From assembly GCA_029782475.1 (NCBI GenBank), contig JARPSM010000010.1:1-36015 (forward strand): DNA of 36,015 nucleotides, in the 5' to 3' direction. The notes beneath the pieces were generated by a model, which worked only from the letters and a program-made list of their open reading frames with translations, ran no database searches and had not been told where the DNA came from. Position numbers and translations under genes: made by a program. The stretch is from Nitrososphaerota archaeon. GTDB lineage: Archaea; Thermoproteota; Nitrososphaeria; Nitrososphaerales; Nitrosopumilaceae. Below, one piece after another: positions 1-8,293 of this stretch; the stretch's first letter is position 1; every line of letters begins with the position of its first letter.

Positions 1-63
1 AAAACCATAAGATAGAATTGAAATTGATAATAATACAAATGCCAAGAATCCAGTTAGCCTCAT
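1..63 (-). CDS. N-terminus of a secreted or membrane protein, cut by window edge
   Basis: The reverse strand has an ATG at 63 followed by 20 more codons open to the window edge, reading MRLTGFLAFVLLSISILSYG and then F. This is a basic start followed by a hydrophobic stretch, typical of a signal peptide or first membrane segment. An AT box (rc of 91-100, AAATATAAAT) lies about 33 nt upstream, suitable for a short-leader promoter. The preceding surface-protein gene ends at 125, so this gene has its own promoter. Product unknown because only 21 codons are present. Confidence 0.55.
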   Translation of the reverse strand, partial: MRLTGFLAFVLLSISILSYGF

Positions 64-124
64 TTTCAATTTGATTCATTGGTTTGAGGTATTTATATTT
101 TCAATGAAAGAAAAATTGACCAGA

Positions 125-3100
125 TTATATTCTTATGATACCTTTTTTGACCAAGTATTGGATTGATTTTACAAAGTCCTCATCAGAGATTTGATCATTT
201 GACCACCATTTTGCGTTATTTTTAATCCAATTAGGTATATTATGATCTAAAACAGAGATCGAAGTGCCAGGAAAAATTGTAATCATTCCCTCTTCAATTA
301 GATATTCAAGTCCATCTATAAATTCAGAATCTGAAACAGAATCAGATGACCACCATTTTGCGTTATTTTTAATCCATTGTGGAATAACAGGATCAGAAAC
401 AACTACGAAAGAAATTGTTTTTACATATTCATCATTATGAGATAATTCAATTTCATAAATCCCAGCCATCGAATTTTCATTAACTGAAATAACAGATTTG
501 TAGTGTCCACTACTTGATATTAAAGCAGCAAAATTTTGAATTTCCCCATCAGGGAATGTTATAGATACAGCCAAAGGAATTCCTCTTCTATGATTTTCTA
601 AACTGCCGGAAAGAGTTACATCTTCAACATTGCCAGATACAGGTTTTACAACTTCATATGCGCTAAGTTGGGGTGCGGTATAAAATGATGGAGATGTATT
701 TCTTAAAAGACTGTAGACATTTGCATTTCCAAAATTGTCCCGAGAATCATGATATTTTGCATCAAGACTTCCACCAGCTGATGATATTAATTCGGTGCCA
801 GATTTATTGCATATTTTTGATGGCATTTTGAATATCCCTTCAAAAAGACCAGTGCTAGGACCTGTTTCTACTAAAGAGAAACCACTAGCACCCAATCCAC
901 CATATTCAACACCATCAATGGTACAACGTTTGTAACGAATGTCTTTAATTAAAACTTCAAGTAAAATAGTCCCATCTTTTCCCACAGTGTCAACATTTGA
1001 AGAGTTAGGATCATTGACGGTGAAATAAATATCAACAAGATCATTTTTCAAATTAAGATCAGGATCATAAAGTGTTAATGTAACAGGTTGTCCAAAACGA
1101 TAAGATTTAGAGTTGGAGGATAAAACTCCAGAACTTGTATCAATATCAGATTTGGTAGATGTTGTTGTAAATACTCCAGATACATCAAGATCAGAATAAG
1201 AGATAGATATTCCTTCATCATCTACTAACCTGTCAGTAACAATGAATTTGATTTGATCATCAATAGTTTGAATTGTTTGAATAAATTGAGGATCTAAAAT
1301 ATTTAATTGGTTTGCAACAGAATACTCTACAGTACCATCAAAGGTAAAGGAGCTATCAGATGTTTCTTCTAATTCAAAACGATAAATAGAATTATTCATA
1401 TCATTTGAATTTTCAATTCCAAATGAAAAGAAATCAAACACTATAGGTTGATCACTTGTTTCACTTGAGATTGATAAACTATCACCAGTTCCAGTAGAAT
1501 CAAAATCAATTACAAGAAATACAGTTCCACTTTGATTGGAAATTGCAGATATATCCACATCATCAATTTGAATAAATCCTTGGGATGTTGAAATGTCGCC
1601 TGAATCAACAATAGTAATTGAAGATGAGCCAAGGGTTCCAAATGAGAGAGCAAATGAGGTATCACTAAAGTCAGAAATTCCCAAATCATTTTCAAATGAT
1701 CTTAAATCATAATTTATCCAGTTAGTACCATCTGTATTAGAATTAGAAACATCGAGAAGTGAAGATGTCAAAGATGAGGCAGTAACTCCCAAATTTATTG
1801 AGATCATCTCATATGAGCCATTTACGACATTAGATGTATCAATAAGGAGTCTATCAGAATTAGTATCAGGTACAGAAGAATTAGAATCATCACCACCAGT
1901 TAGAGTAGGAGAAACAGAGTGTAATTGAACATCAAAAGCATCTTCAAAAGTTATAGGATTTCCAATCACAAGAGTAGGAATAATTGCAGATGGAGCAAAA
2001 ACATCCAATTCATCTCTTAAACCAGAATTGATGTTCATATCAGGATCAATTAACACAACTGGAAATTCAGTACCAGGTTTTAGGGATTGTGTGCCATCAC
2101 CAATAGTAAGAGTGGGTTCAACTACAGAAACTGCAGCAGATGAAGAACCAGTAATAATAGAAATAGACTTTTTATCATATGTAACTGAGCCGGATTGTCC
2201 TCTAGGAGCATCATCTAAAATCCCCAAGGTTGATTGATCATTATGATCAGCATTATCAAAGATTCCAGAATTTGAACCAATTTCAACTAGGGTTAAAATT
2301 TTAGAGTAGGTTGTAGTTCCATCCGTTACGCTAGTGCCAGGTTGTTCATCATTAGACTGTAATTCAATTACATTACCAGTGTTTACAGAAAGTATTCCAT
2401 TATCTTCAAATCCAATATTTGAAAGATGCGGAACTAAATCTACCAATCCAACACCGCCATTTGCAGAGTTTGATCCCGAATTATCATATGCTTGATAAAA
2501 TGTTGAAGGAGATGCACCAATATCAAAAGTCCAAGAATCTTCATCTGTAGGATCTTGATTTAATTGAATATCATTTACTGTCAAAAATACTTCGGCATTA
2601 TTTGGATAGAGAATTCTATCAAGTGACATTGAAATATCTTTTATTTCATCATAGTCTAATGAGACTTGTTGGGAGGGACCAGCAGGATTGTATTGAATGT
2701 TAATGTTATCAAATGAAAAAAGTTGAATAAAAGGCCAAGCATTAGAATCCAATCCTATTTGTCCAGTTGGCACATTTGGATTGGTATTGATAGATTTTGC
2801 ATTTCTAACAACATTATTCAAAATATTTCCAGTTGGAGAACCAGTACATTGAGAAAAAGAAGTATCTCCATTAGTTGCTCCGGTAGCAGATTTAGATATT
2901 GCAAAACCATCAGTTTCAGAAAGAGAAATTCCAATTACATTTGAAGAAGTATCACGACTACAAAATTCACCAAAATCTAATCCTTTTCCAGCCAATCCAA
3001 CTGTAGCATCAGCAGATTTTGCTTGATTGACATTTGCAAAATACGCATACCAATTCCCATCAGTTGCCTGAACCATTCGTAATGATTTTCCATTAATTAT

Positions 3101-3316
3101 TACATCTGGTTCTCCTTCCCCTTCACCAGTGTCTTTCAAATTGAGATCATTAATTACAACTTCAACAACCATCGAACCTGCAAAATGATTGTCAAATTGT
3201 GAATTTTCAGCAGATACAAACAGATTAGAATTACCTGACGCTTCAGCATCAATTATAGGGAAAAATAGCAATAGTGAGAAAGTTGTCACTAGACTGAGAA
3301 ATTTCCCATCCAACAT
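125..3316 (-). CDS. large secreted surface (S-layer-like) protein with two C-terminal WIKNNAKWW repeats
   Basis: A protein of about 1,063 residues, probably a cell-surface or S-layer-associated protein. From the ATG at 3316 it begins MLDGKFLSLVTTFSLLLFFP and continues into a likely signal-peptidase site after AEA. The longer reading to an ATG at 3391 adds 25 residues that spoil the signal peptide and leaves only 17 bp to the divergent transporter gene, so 3316 is preferred. The body is Ser/Thr/Asp/Asn-rich, Lys/Arg-poor and beta-rich with few cysteines. Repeating phrases such as VSPTLTGGD and LVEIGSNSGIFDN/LVETGPSTGLFEG suggest repeated Ig-like surface domains. The last about 90 residues hold two copies of a 40-residue module, IPQWIKNNAKWWSSDSVSDS and IPNWIKNNAKWWSNDQISDE, each followed by a hydrophobic YLIEEG/YLVKKG segment. 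This module is common at the C-terminus of thaumarchaeal exported proteins. Exact role unknown. Confidence 0.75.
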   Translation of the reverse strand: MLDGKFLSLVTTFSLLLFFPIIDAEASGNSNLFVSAENSQFDNHFAGSMVVEVVINDLNLKDTGEGEGEPDVIINGKSLRMVQATDGNWYAYFANVNQAKSADATVGLAGKGLDFGEFCSRDTSSNVIGISLSETDGFAISKSATGATNGDTSFSQCTGSPTGNILNNVVRNAKSINTNPNVPTGQIGLDSNAWPFIQLFSFDNINIQYNPAGPSQQVSLDYDEIKDISMSLDRILYPNNAEVFLTVNDIQLNQDPTDEDSWTFDIGASPSTFYQAYDNSGSNSANGGVGLVDLVPHLSNIGFEDNGILSVNTGNVIELQSNDEQPGTSVTDGTTTYSKILTLVEIGSNSGIFDNADHNDQSTLGILDDAPRGQSGSVTYDKKSISIITGSSSAAVSVVEPTLTIGDGTQSLKPGTEFPVVLIDPDMNINSGLRDELDVFAPSAIIPTLVIGNPITFEDAFDVQLHSVSPTLTGGDDSNSSVPDTNSDRLLIDTSNVVNGSYEMISINLGVTASSLTSSLLDVSNSNTDGTNWINYDLRSFENDLGISDFSDTSFALSFGTLGSSSITIVDSGDISTSQGFIQIDDVDISAISNQSGTVFLVIDFDSTGTGDSLSISSETSDQPIVFDFFSFGIENSNDMNNSIYRFELEETSDSSFTFDGTVEYSVANQLNILDPQFIQTIQTIDDQIKFIVTDRLVDDEGISISYSDLDVSGVFTTTSTKSDIDTSSGVLSSNSKSYRFGQPVTLTLYDPDLNLKNDLVDIYFTVNDPNSSNVDTVGKDGTILLEVLIKDIRYKRCTIDGVEYGGLGASGFSLVETGPSTGLFEGIFKMPSKICNKSGTELISSAGGSLDAKYHDSRDNFGNANVYSLLRNTSPSFYTAPQLSAYEVVKPVSGNVEDVTLSGSLENHRRGIPLAVSITFPDGEIQNFAALISSSGHYKSVISVNENSMAGIYEIELSHNDEYVKTISFVVVSDPVIPQWIKNNAKWWSSDSVSDSEFIDGLEYLIEEGMITIFPGTSISVLDHNIPNWIKNNAKWWSNDQISDEDFVKSIQYLVKKGIIRI

Positions 3317-3408
3317 GTTTCTAAAACCCAATTTTCTCACAAATAACGTTGTCGTAGGATTACTTCGTCGAAAACGGTAATACGTGATCATATTGTCAAA
3401 AAGAAGGA

Positions 3409-4761
3409 ATGTTTGTTCAAAGAACCAGAGTTTTACAGATTTCGCTTTTAGCTATATTTTCAGCATTTTTAGTTGAATTAATTTTTGGATTAATCTCCAA
3501 CAGTTTGGCATTAATCACTGACAGTATTCATGCTTTGTTAGACAGTGTAGTAACACTGGTTCTACTTTTAGCTGCAAGATGGGCAATCAAACCACCAGAT
3601 GCAGAACATACGTACGGCCATGGGAAAATTGAATCACTTGGAGGATTAATTGGAGGAATAGCAATTTTTCTAATTGCCTGTTTTTTCATTTACGAATCAA
3701 TCAACAGATTACAAAGTCCACCTCCAAGTGTATTACCAGGATTATTTGCAATTATTGGTGGACTGTACACAATAGGAGTTGATTTTTTCAGAATTATTCT
3801 CTTGAAAAGATCTATTAAAAAAATAGGTGGTGCTACTTTGAAAGCAGATTTTTACCACGCATTCATGGATTTAGGTTCCACAGTAGTAGCAATTGCAGGG
3901 ATTGTTTTAGTTTCATATGGATTGTATTTTGGAGATTTTATCGCAGCATTAATTCTTGGAATTTTACTTGCAGCATTAAGTGTGAAATTGATATACAAAA
4001 CAGCATTAGATTTGACTGATGTAATATCTCCAGAGCTTGTAAAAAAAGTTAGAGGAATTTCAATGTCAACTGATGGTGTAGTAGATACAGGATCAATTCT
4101 TATGAGAAGATCAGGGGATATAATTTTTGCAGATGTTACAATCTCCCTAAGAGGAGACACTAGTTTTGATAGAGCACATGAAATTAGTGACAGTGTTGAG
4201 AGGAACATAAAAAACAAAATTCCTAACGCATCAACTACGATCCATTTCGAACCAAATTGGAAGGATGTCCCGCTAGATGCAAAAATATTAGACATTGCAC
4301 AAAATGTCGAGGGTGTTAAAGGAGTTCATAATGTTACCACACACAAGACAAAGGGTAAGACATATTCTAATTTACACGTGATGGTGGAAAGAGAGATAAA
4401 TTTATCCTCAGCTCATAAAATTTCAGAGATAATTGAACAAAGAATTCAAGAACAAATTCCAGATATGGAACACGTTACAATTCATCTAGAACCATTTGTC
4501 ACGGTTCCAGAAAATATCAATATCGAAGATGTTGAAACTGAACAAAAAATCAAAACAATATTGGAAAAATATCCAGATATTAAGAAAATAGGCAGAATTG
4601 TATCTTTGAAATTTGAAAATATTCTCAAAATAGATATCGATTGTTCATTTAACAAAGATTTGTCAATTGAAAAAGTTCATGATTTGACATCAGAGATTGA
4701 GCATATTATTAGAAGTGAAATTAAAAACTCTGTAATTACTATTCATCCAGAACCAAATTAG
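3409..4761 (+). CDS. cation diffusion facilitator (CDF) metal exporter with three C-terminal ZT-dimer-like domains
   Basis: A 450-residue inner-membrane CDF transporter, expected to export Zn2+ or another divalent metal by proton antiport. Six membrane segments lie within residues 8-200. The metal site is HxxxD in both key helices: HALLD at 41-45 and HAFMD at 150-154, the HD/HD pattern of zinc-type CDFs. The usual cytoplasmic dimerisation domain occurs about three times in tandem: about 205-285, 286-362 and 363-450, each ending in a similar strand (TTIHFEPNW, VTIHLEPFV, VITIHPEPN). Most CDFs have one. It lies divergent from the surface protein and tail-to-tail with the ZIP transporter, sharing TTAG at the stops. 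ZIP (uptake) and CDF (efflux) side by side suggests a metal-homeostasis locus. Substrate is inferred. Confidence 0.9.
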   Translation: MFVQRTRVLQISLLAIFSAFLVELIFGLISNSLALITDSIHALLDSVVTLVLLLAARWAIKPPDAEHTYGHGKIESLGGLIGGIAIFLIACFFIYESINRLQSPPPSVLPGLFAIIGGLYTIGVDFFRIILLKRSIKKIGGATLKADFYHAFMDLGSTVVAIAGIVLVSYGLYFGDFIAALILGILLAALSVKLIYKTALDLTDVISPELVKKVRGISMSTDGVVDTGSILMRRSGDIIFADVTISLRGDTSFDRAHEISDSVERNIKNKIPNASTTIHFEPNWKDVPLDAKILDIAQNVEGVKGVHNVTTHKTKGKTYSNLHVMVEREINLSSAHKISEIIEQRIQEQIPDMEHVTIHLEPFVTVPENINIEDVETEQKIKTILEKYPDIKKIGRIVSLKFENILKIDIDCSFNKDLSIEKVHDLTSEIEHIIRSEIKNSVITIHPEPN

Positions 4762-5936
4762 ACCAAGATACTAGTCAGATACATGATTACCATTCCAATT
4801 GCAAAACCAGAGGCGACTGCAACACTTGAGAGATTTTTGTCACCCTCTTCCCGTATCCACTTTAGAATTGTAATGATAACTTGAAATATTGCTCCTGCAC
4901 CAATTGACAAAAATATAACGGATGTAAATGGCGAATAAACAAAGCCGCCTATCCATGCACCAAAAATAGCTGGAGCGCCGGCGATCAATCCCATAGCAAC
5001 AAGTTTTCCAATTACTTTTTTCTCTCTAGATAATGGTGAAGCTATTGCAATTCCTTCAGTCGTATTATGCAGTGCAAAACCTATAATTAAAAACGTGCTA
5101 AAGGCAACAGATCCAAGACCAACAGCAGCTCCAATTGCAAGTCCTTCACCAAAGTTATGAAGACCGATACCAATAGATATCATCAATGCAATTGCAACAG
5201 GCTTTGTTATCCTAGATGATTTTGCTCTACTTACTAATTTTTCACCAGTATAATATAATCCGAGAAAGGATAATATCAAAACAGTTGCAACAAGTAATAC
5301 ACCGTTAAAGCTACCTGCAAGACTTTCATCTGAAACCTCTAATGCTTCTTCAACAGAATCAATCGCTAAAAATAATAATAATCCAGCAGTTAATGCCAAA
5401 AAGAAATGATATTTTTGTTTACTAATTCGTCTAATAAACGGCAACCAAAGTAATCCAATCATCACAGGAATTATTCCAACATAAGTTCCAATTATTGCAA
5501 AAAATCCTAAAAGCTCAAGGCTTGGTTCTAATGCAGGAGCTGCTGCTTCAATCTCTTTCTCAAATCTAGTTCCATCTTCAATTGTAATTCCAATTCTATA
5601 GGGTTCTGCCTCATTCCATTCAAAAGGAATTCTAACGAGAGCTGTTTCATATCGTTCCAAGTATCTGTCAGGTTCAACTGCTGCTGGTTGTATCCTATCA
5701 TTGATGTCTGCCATTGCAACTTCAACTGGTATTGGACCAGTGTTTCTAACTGTAACTTGAATTTCAGAATCTAGAAAATCAACTTTTTCCATAGTTACTT
5801 CAGGTAATGGCACACCCAAATCCAATAATTCAGATCCAGGACCAAAAATGTATGCAATCAAGATGATTAAAAATGCAAATGGAATTACACCGCTTGCAAT
5901 CAATTTTCCTTTTGAAGAGTTGTCACTAACTGCCAT
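4758..5936 (-). CDS. ZIP-family metal transporter with N-terminal extracytoplasmic domain
   Basis: ZIP-family divalent cation uptake protein. The two signature helices are clear: HNFGEGLAIGAA and HNTTEGIAIASP, the metal-binding HNxxEG motifs of transmembrane helices 4 and 5. Before the ZIP core there is one N-terminal membrane helix and an extra domain of about 100 residues rich in beta strands (region of VTVRNTGPIPVEV), probably outside the membrane. The start is uncertain: ATG 5936 overlaps the upstream oxidase by 11 nt, while ATG 5969 overlaps it by 44 nt and adds MKIKKIQSLKN. I prefer 5936. The overlap implies co-transcription and coupled translation with the multicopper oxidase. Metal preference cannot be read from sequence. 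Confidence 0.85.
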   Translation of the reverse strand: MAVSDNSSKGKLIASGVIPFAFLIILIAYIFGPGSELLDLGVPLPEVTMEKVDFLDSEIQVTVRNTGPIPVEVAMADINDRIQPAAVEPDRYLERYETALVRIPFEWNEAEPYRIGITIEDGTRFEKEIEAAAPALEPSLELLGFFAIIGTYVGIIPVMIGLLWLPFIRRISKQKYHFFLALTAGLLLFLAIDSVEEALEVSDESLAGSFNGVLLVATVLILSFLGLYYTGEKLVSRAKSSRITKPVAIALMISIGIGLHNFGEGLAIGAAVGLGSVAFSTFLIIGFALHNTTEGIAIASPLSREKKVIGKLVAMGLIAGAPAIFGAWIGGFVYSPFTSVIFLSIGAGAIFQVIITILKWIREEGDKNLSSVAVASGFAIGMVIMYLTSILV

Positions 5937-6984
5937 ATTCTTCAGACTCTGTATTTTCTTGATTTTCATTTACCAGGAATATTCCAACCCATCCTTTTTC
6001 TGAGAACTCAACTTTGTGTGCATGGAACAAATATTTTCCAGGATATTGATATTCAAATTCCATTATTCCTCTTTCTGTTTGTGATAAAGTAATCATGTCA
6101 GTATAAAATGACGGTACAATATCAGTTCCAGTTGGATAATATTTGTACAGATTACCATGTAAGTGAAAATTGTTAATCGGATCAAATTCCACCATATTAA
6201 CAACATAGACTCTGATTAATTCATTAGTGTTAATCTGAATTGGATGATGCTGATAGTAAAATGGAATTGTGTTTGCGGCATAGAAATTATTTTCAGTATC
6301 AAAATCAGTATCCAAACCGTTTAGAACCATTACCATTTCATCGGCAACTGGTCGTTTTTCTTTTGGATCTACTATAAAGACACCATATAGGCCATGCACG
6401 ATGTGCTCTTCTAAAGGCATCACATGACAATGATAAGGATGAACACCAACAGGTCCTGCTTCAAATTCATAAATAAATTGGCCACCATTTCCACCTACAG
6501 GTTCAAAGACACCATCCATCCCAGCAGGATGAATTCCATGAAAATGCATAGTGTGTTCTTTTTCCCCGTTGTTGATGAATTTGACTCGTACAATATCTCC
6601 CTCTGTTGCTCGAATTGTTGGCCCTGGAACTGTTCCATTAAAAGTCCACACATTGTAAAATATTCCAGGGGATACCTCCATAATTTCTTCATCATTTGCA
6701 ATAATCGTATATTCTCTAAGAGTAGTGCCATCATCAAGTTGGGAGATTCGTCCATAGTTAAAATCACGTAGATACTCCATTGGATCAAATTCTACAGTTG
6801 CACTAGTGTATAGAGGATCTAATATTTCACCAGTAGTTTTAACAATTGCACCACTATGAGTTACAAAGACATTTTCTTCTTGTTGAGCATTAATTCCTCC
6901 AGGAAAGGCAACAAACAGAATAGATATTGTAACAATTACAAACATAGACATCATCATGATGCCAGAACGAGATTTTATTTCCAT
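5926..6984 (-). CDS. two-domain multicopper oxidase, secreted
   Basis: A 352-residue exported copper oxidase. The signal peptide runs through FVAFPGGINA. All eight histidines expected for a trinuclear copper cluster are visible: H147/H149 (MHFHG), H185/H187 (YHCHV), H274/H276 (FHLHG) and H321/H323 (FHAHK). Type 1 ligands C186 and H194 are in domain 1 only, as in two-domain oxidases whose blue copper sits in the first domain. The axial position, normally Met, is Leu199 (HGLYG). Length and layout resemble two-domain laccase-like oxidases rather than NirK, whose centre is simpler. It is the first gene of an operon with the ZIP transporter. A TATA-like box at 7011-7018 lies about 30 nt before the ATG, suggesting a leaderless mRNA. 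Likely role: metal or small-molecule oxidation at the cell surface. Substrate unknown. Confidence 0.88.
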   Translation of the reverse strand: MEIKSRSGIMMMSMFVIVTISILFVAFPGGINAQQEENVFVTHSGAIVKTTGEILDPLYTSATVEFDPMEYLRDFNYGRISQLDDGTTLREYTIIANDEEIMEVSPGIFYNVWTFNGTVPGPTIRATEGDIVRVKFINNGEKEHTMHFHGIHPAGMDGVFEPVGGNGGQFIYEFEAGPVGVHPYHCHVMPLEEHIVHGLYGVFIVDPKEKRPVADEMVMVLNGLDTDFDTENNFYAANTIPFYYQHHPIQINTNELIRVYVVNMVEFDPINNFHLHGNLYKYYPTGTDIVPSFYTDMITLSQTERGIMEFEYQYPGKYLFHAHKVEFSEKGWVGIFLVNENQENTESEEYGS

Positions 6985-7010
6985 TAACAGATTAATGATA
7001 AAATGACAAT

Positions 7011-7018
7011 AATATAAA
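7011..7018 (-). promoter_or_regulatory. TATA box of multicopper oxidase-ZIP operon
   Basis: The reverse strand reads TTTATATT centred about 30 nt upstream of the oxidase ATG at 6984. This is the usual spacing for archaeal TBP sites when the transcript begins at or just before the start codon. Confidence 0.6.
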
Positions 7019-7024
7019 GTTGCA

Positions 7025-7103
7025 TTAAGCTAACTTTTTTAGCCTAGTCTAACTTTGTTGTGTTAGGCTACTAAATAATTGTGGAAAATTAGGTTTAAAC
7101 TAA
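7025..7103. promoter_or_regulatory. cluster of TTAG/CTAA inverted repeats, candidate metalloregulator operators
   Basis: The divergent promoter region between the oxidase and the small membrane protein holds several related palindromes. 7039-7052 is TTAGCCTAGTCTAA, where 12 of 14 positions are self-complementary. 7063-7074 is TTAGGCTACTAA. 7089-7103 is TTAGGTTTAAACTAA and includes the perfect palindrome GTTTAAAC. 7025-7033 (TTAAGCTAA) is a weaker copy. TAGCCTA at 7040-7046 also pairs exactly with TAGGCTA at 7064-7070. The pattern resembles operators of the DtxR/MntR/IdeR family, but assignment to a regulator is inference. One copy overlaps the TATA box of the rightward gene, another flanks that of the leftward gene, so both directions could be repressed together. 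Confidence 0.55.
7094..7099 (+). promoter_or_regulatory. TATA box of the small membrane protein gene
   Basis: TTTAAA is centred about 26 nt before the GTG start at 7123 and lies inside the TTAG...CTAA palindrome 7089-7103. The spacing supports a leaderless transcript starting at the GTG, and the overlap suggests that a bound regulator would exclude TBP. Confidence 0.5.
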
Positions 7104-7122
7104 AGATAGTCAGTCTAAATCT

Positions 7123-7629
7123 GTGCAAAAATCGGGATTAATTATTATAATTTTTGGATTATTAATTGTGTCAGGACTAGTAGTATCAATAGTGGAAAAT
7201 CAAATAACACTGGAAGGAATTAATCAAGGAAATGGAAAAGTTAGTTCAATTGAAACAGTTACAATTTCAGTTGATCTTGATAAAGAAATTACATCTACAG
7301 GGATTTTTGCAGTTCAAATAATGGAATTTAAAAAAAATGCAATCACTGCAATAATTTTAGATCCGTCAAATATAGAAATTATATCTCAAAAAATTAATGA
7401 AGAAACAATAGAAAAAGAGTTTGATGTGTTTGAAACCGGAACTTATCAACTAATTATTCAAAGTTCTAATGAAGATGGAATTTATGTCGCAGGAGCAATA
7501 GGTCCACTACCAGATGCAGATAAAAAATTCATCTTATCAATAATTTCCTTGAGTCTTCTCATATCAGGAATGGTAGGACTGGCAGTTACAGGGATAATTG
7601 GAATAAAAAACAGAAAGAAATCAGTTTAA
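7123..7629 (+). CDS. small membrane-anchored protein, two end helices and an exposed middle domain
   Basis: A 168-residue protein of unknown function starting with GTG. A hydrophobic helix at about residues 5-24 and another at about 139-160, followed by a basic tail (KNRKKSV), bracket a domain of about 110 residues predicted to be beta-rich and outside the membrane (e.g. FDVFETGTYQLIIQSSNEDG). This form, a small jelly-roll-like exposed domain between two anchors, is frequent in thaumarchaeal genomes. It is transcribed divergently from the oxidase-ZIP operon through shared palindromes, so a link to metal or redox state is plausible but unproven. Its 3' end overlaps the convergent regulator gene by 9 nt. 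Confidence 0.7.
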   Translation: MQKSGLIIIIFGLLIVSGLVVSIVENQITLEGINQGNGKVSSIETVTISVDLDKEITSTGIFAVQIMEFKKNAITAIILDPSNIEIISQKINEETIEKEFDVFETGTYQLIIQSSNEDGIYVAGAIGPLPDADKKFILSIISLSLLISGMVGLAVTGIIGIKNRKKSV

Positions 7630-7932
7630 GTAACTATCCATTTTTTCTAAGCTATTAATAGTTGCATCAAAATTATCACCATCTTCAATAATACTTGTGA
7701 GTTTTTCAGAATTTGCAGTTAGTATACATTTCCCATCATCAGAATTTTTTGAAATAAATCCATGCTCAATCAAATATGAAAGCCTTTCAAGGACCTCAGA
7801 TTCAGAAACAAAGGATTGTTCAGCCAAAAAAGAACACTCTTTTTGACCATCCTCAAGCTCTGCCAAAATGGATGAAGTGGTTGGATCAAACATGTATTCG
7901 ACAATTTTTTCTCGATCAAATGTATCACTCAT
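7621..7932 (-). CDS. small winged-helix (ArsR-like) transcription regulator
   Basis: A 103-residue acidic protein starting MSDTFDREKIVEYMFDPTTS. The segment at about 20-75 has the shape of a winged helix: helices around SSILAELEDGQ and CSFLAEQSFVSESEVLERL, then a recognition-type helix LSYLIEHGFI, then a short wing. Similar single-domain regulators are abundant in Nitrosopumilus-type genomes. An upstream in-frame ATG at 8022 would add 30 hydrophobic residues that do not suit such a protein, so the ATG at 7932 is chosen. No metal-binding Cys cluster is obvious (C33 and C69 only). Whether it acts on the neighbouring metal operons is unknown. Confidence 0.6.
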   Translation of the reverse strand: MSDTFDREKIVEYMFDPTTSSILAELEDGQKECSFLAEQSFVSESEVLERLSYLIEHGFISKNSDDGKCILTANSEKLTSIIEDGDNFDATINSLEKMDSYLN

Positions 7933-8016
7933 AATAGAACACAAAATTTTCAAAGTAATAACTTTTTGAATTAATTCTTCCAATAAGATAATTAAGAAAT
8001 AAAATCCTACAAAAAT

Positions 8017-8169
8017 ATGCAAAAACTCTGTAGTAAGGATCCATCAGGGAAAGGAATTCACTGTTTTTGTGTAGATATTGACGCTCAAAGAGGAGTCAAA
8101 AAATGTTGTAAATGTAATCTATGGAATGTCCAAGGCAGTGACTGGACCAGTGATGAGGATTTTAGATAA
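8017..8169 (+). CDS. 50-residue cysteine-rich zinc-ribbon-like protein
   Basis: ATG at 8017, stop TAA at 8167-8169. It starts MQKLCSKDPSGKGIHCFCVD, and the second half holds KKCCKCNLW. Six cysteines (5, 16, 18, 30, 31, 33) in CxC and CCxC groups suggest one metal-binding knuckle or ribbon. The end is acidic (SDEDFR). AT-rich promoter-like sequence (attaagaaataaaat at 7991-8005) sits about 20 nt upstream. The reading frame has no internal stop and codon use like its neighbours. Function not recognised; small zinc-finger proteins of this type are common in thaumarchaea. Confidence 0.6.
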   Translation: MQKLCSKDPSGKGIHCFCVDIDAQRGVKKCCKCNLWNVQGSDWTSDEDFR

Positions 8170-8260
8170 GTATATTCAAAAAGATATCAAGATTAGGCAT
8201 GATCTTAAAATCTCAATTAACCCATATTTCAAAAATCAGATAATTTGATGCCTAGCATGG

Positions 8261-8268
8261 TTTTTATC
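8261..8268 (+). promoter_or_regulatory. TATA box of the uS13-uS4 operon
   Basis: TTTTTATC, in the context GCATGGTTTTTATC, lies about 30 nt before the TTG start of uS13. The same GCATGGTTTTTAT context precedes rpo10 (14460-14472), which suggests a shared strong core promoter of housekeeping genes. Confidence 0.6.
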
Positions 8269-8293
8269 TGGGATTCTAAGAATTTTTGAATAC

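Noticed and set aside
3189-3391. Upstream ATG at 3391 as start of the surface protein
   Set aside because: It places a basic 25-residue segment before the signal peptide and leaves no promoter space to the divergent transporter.
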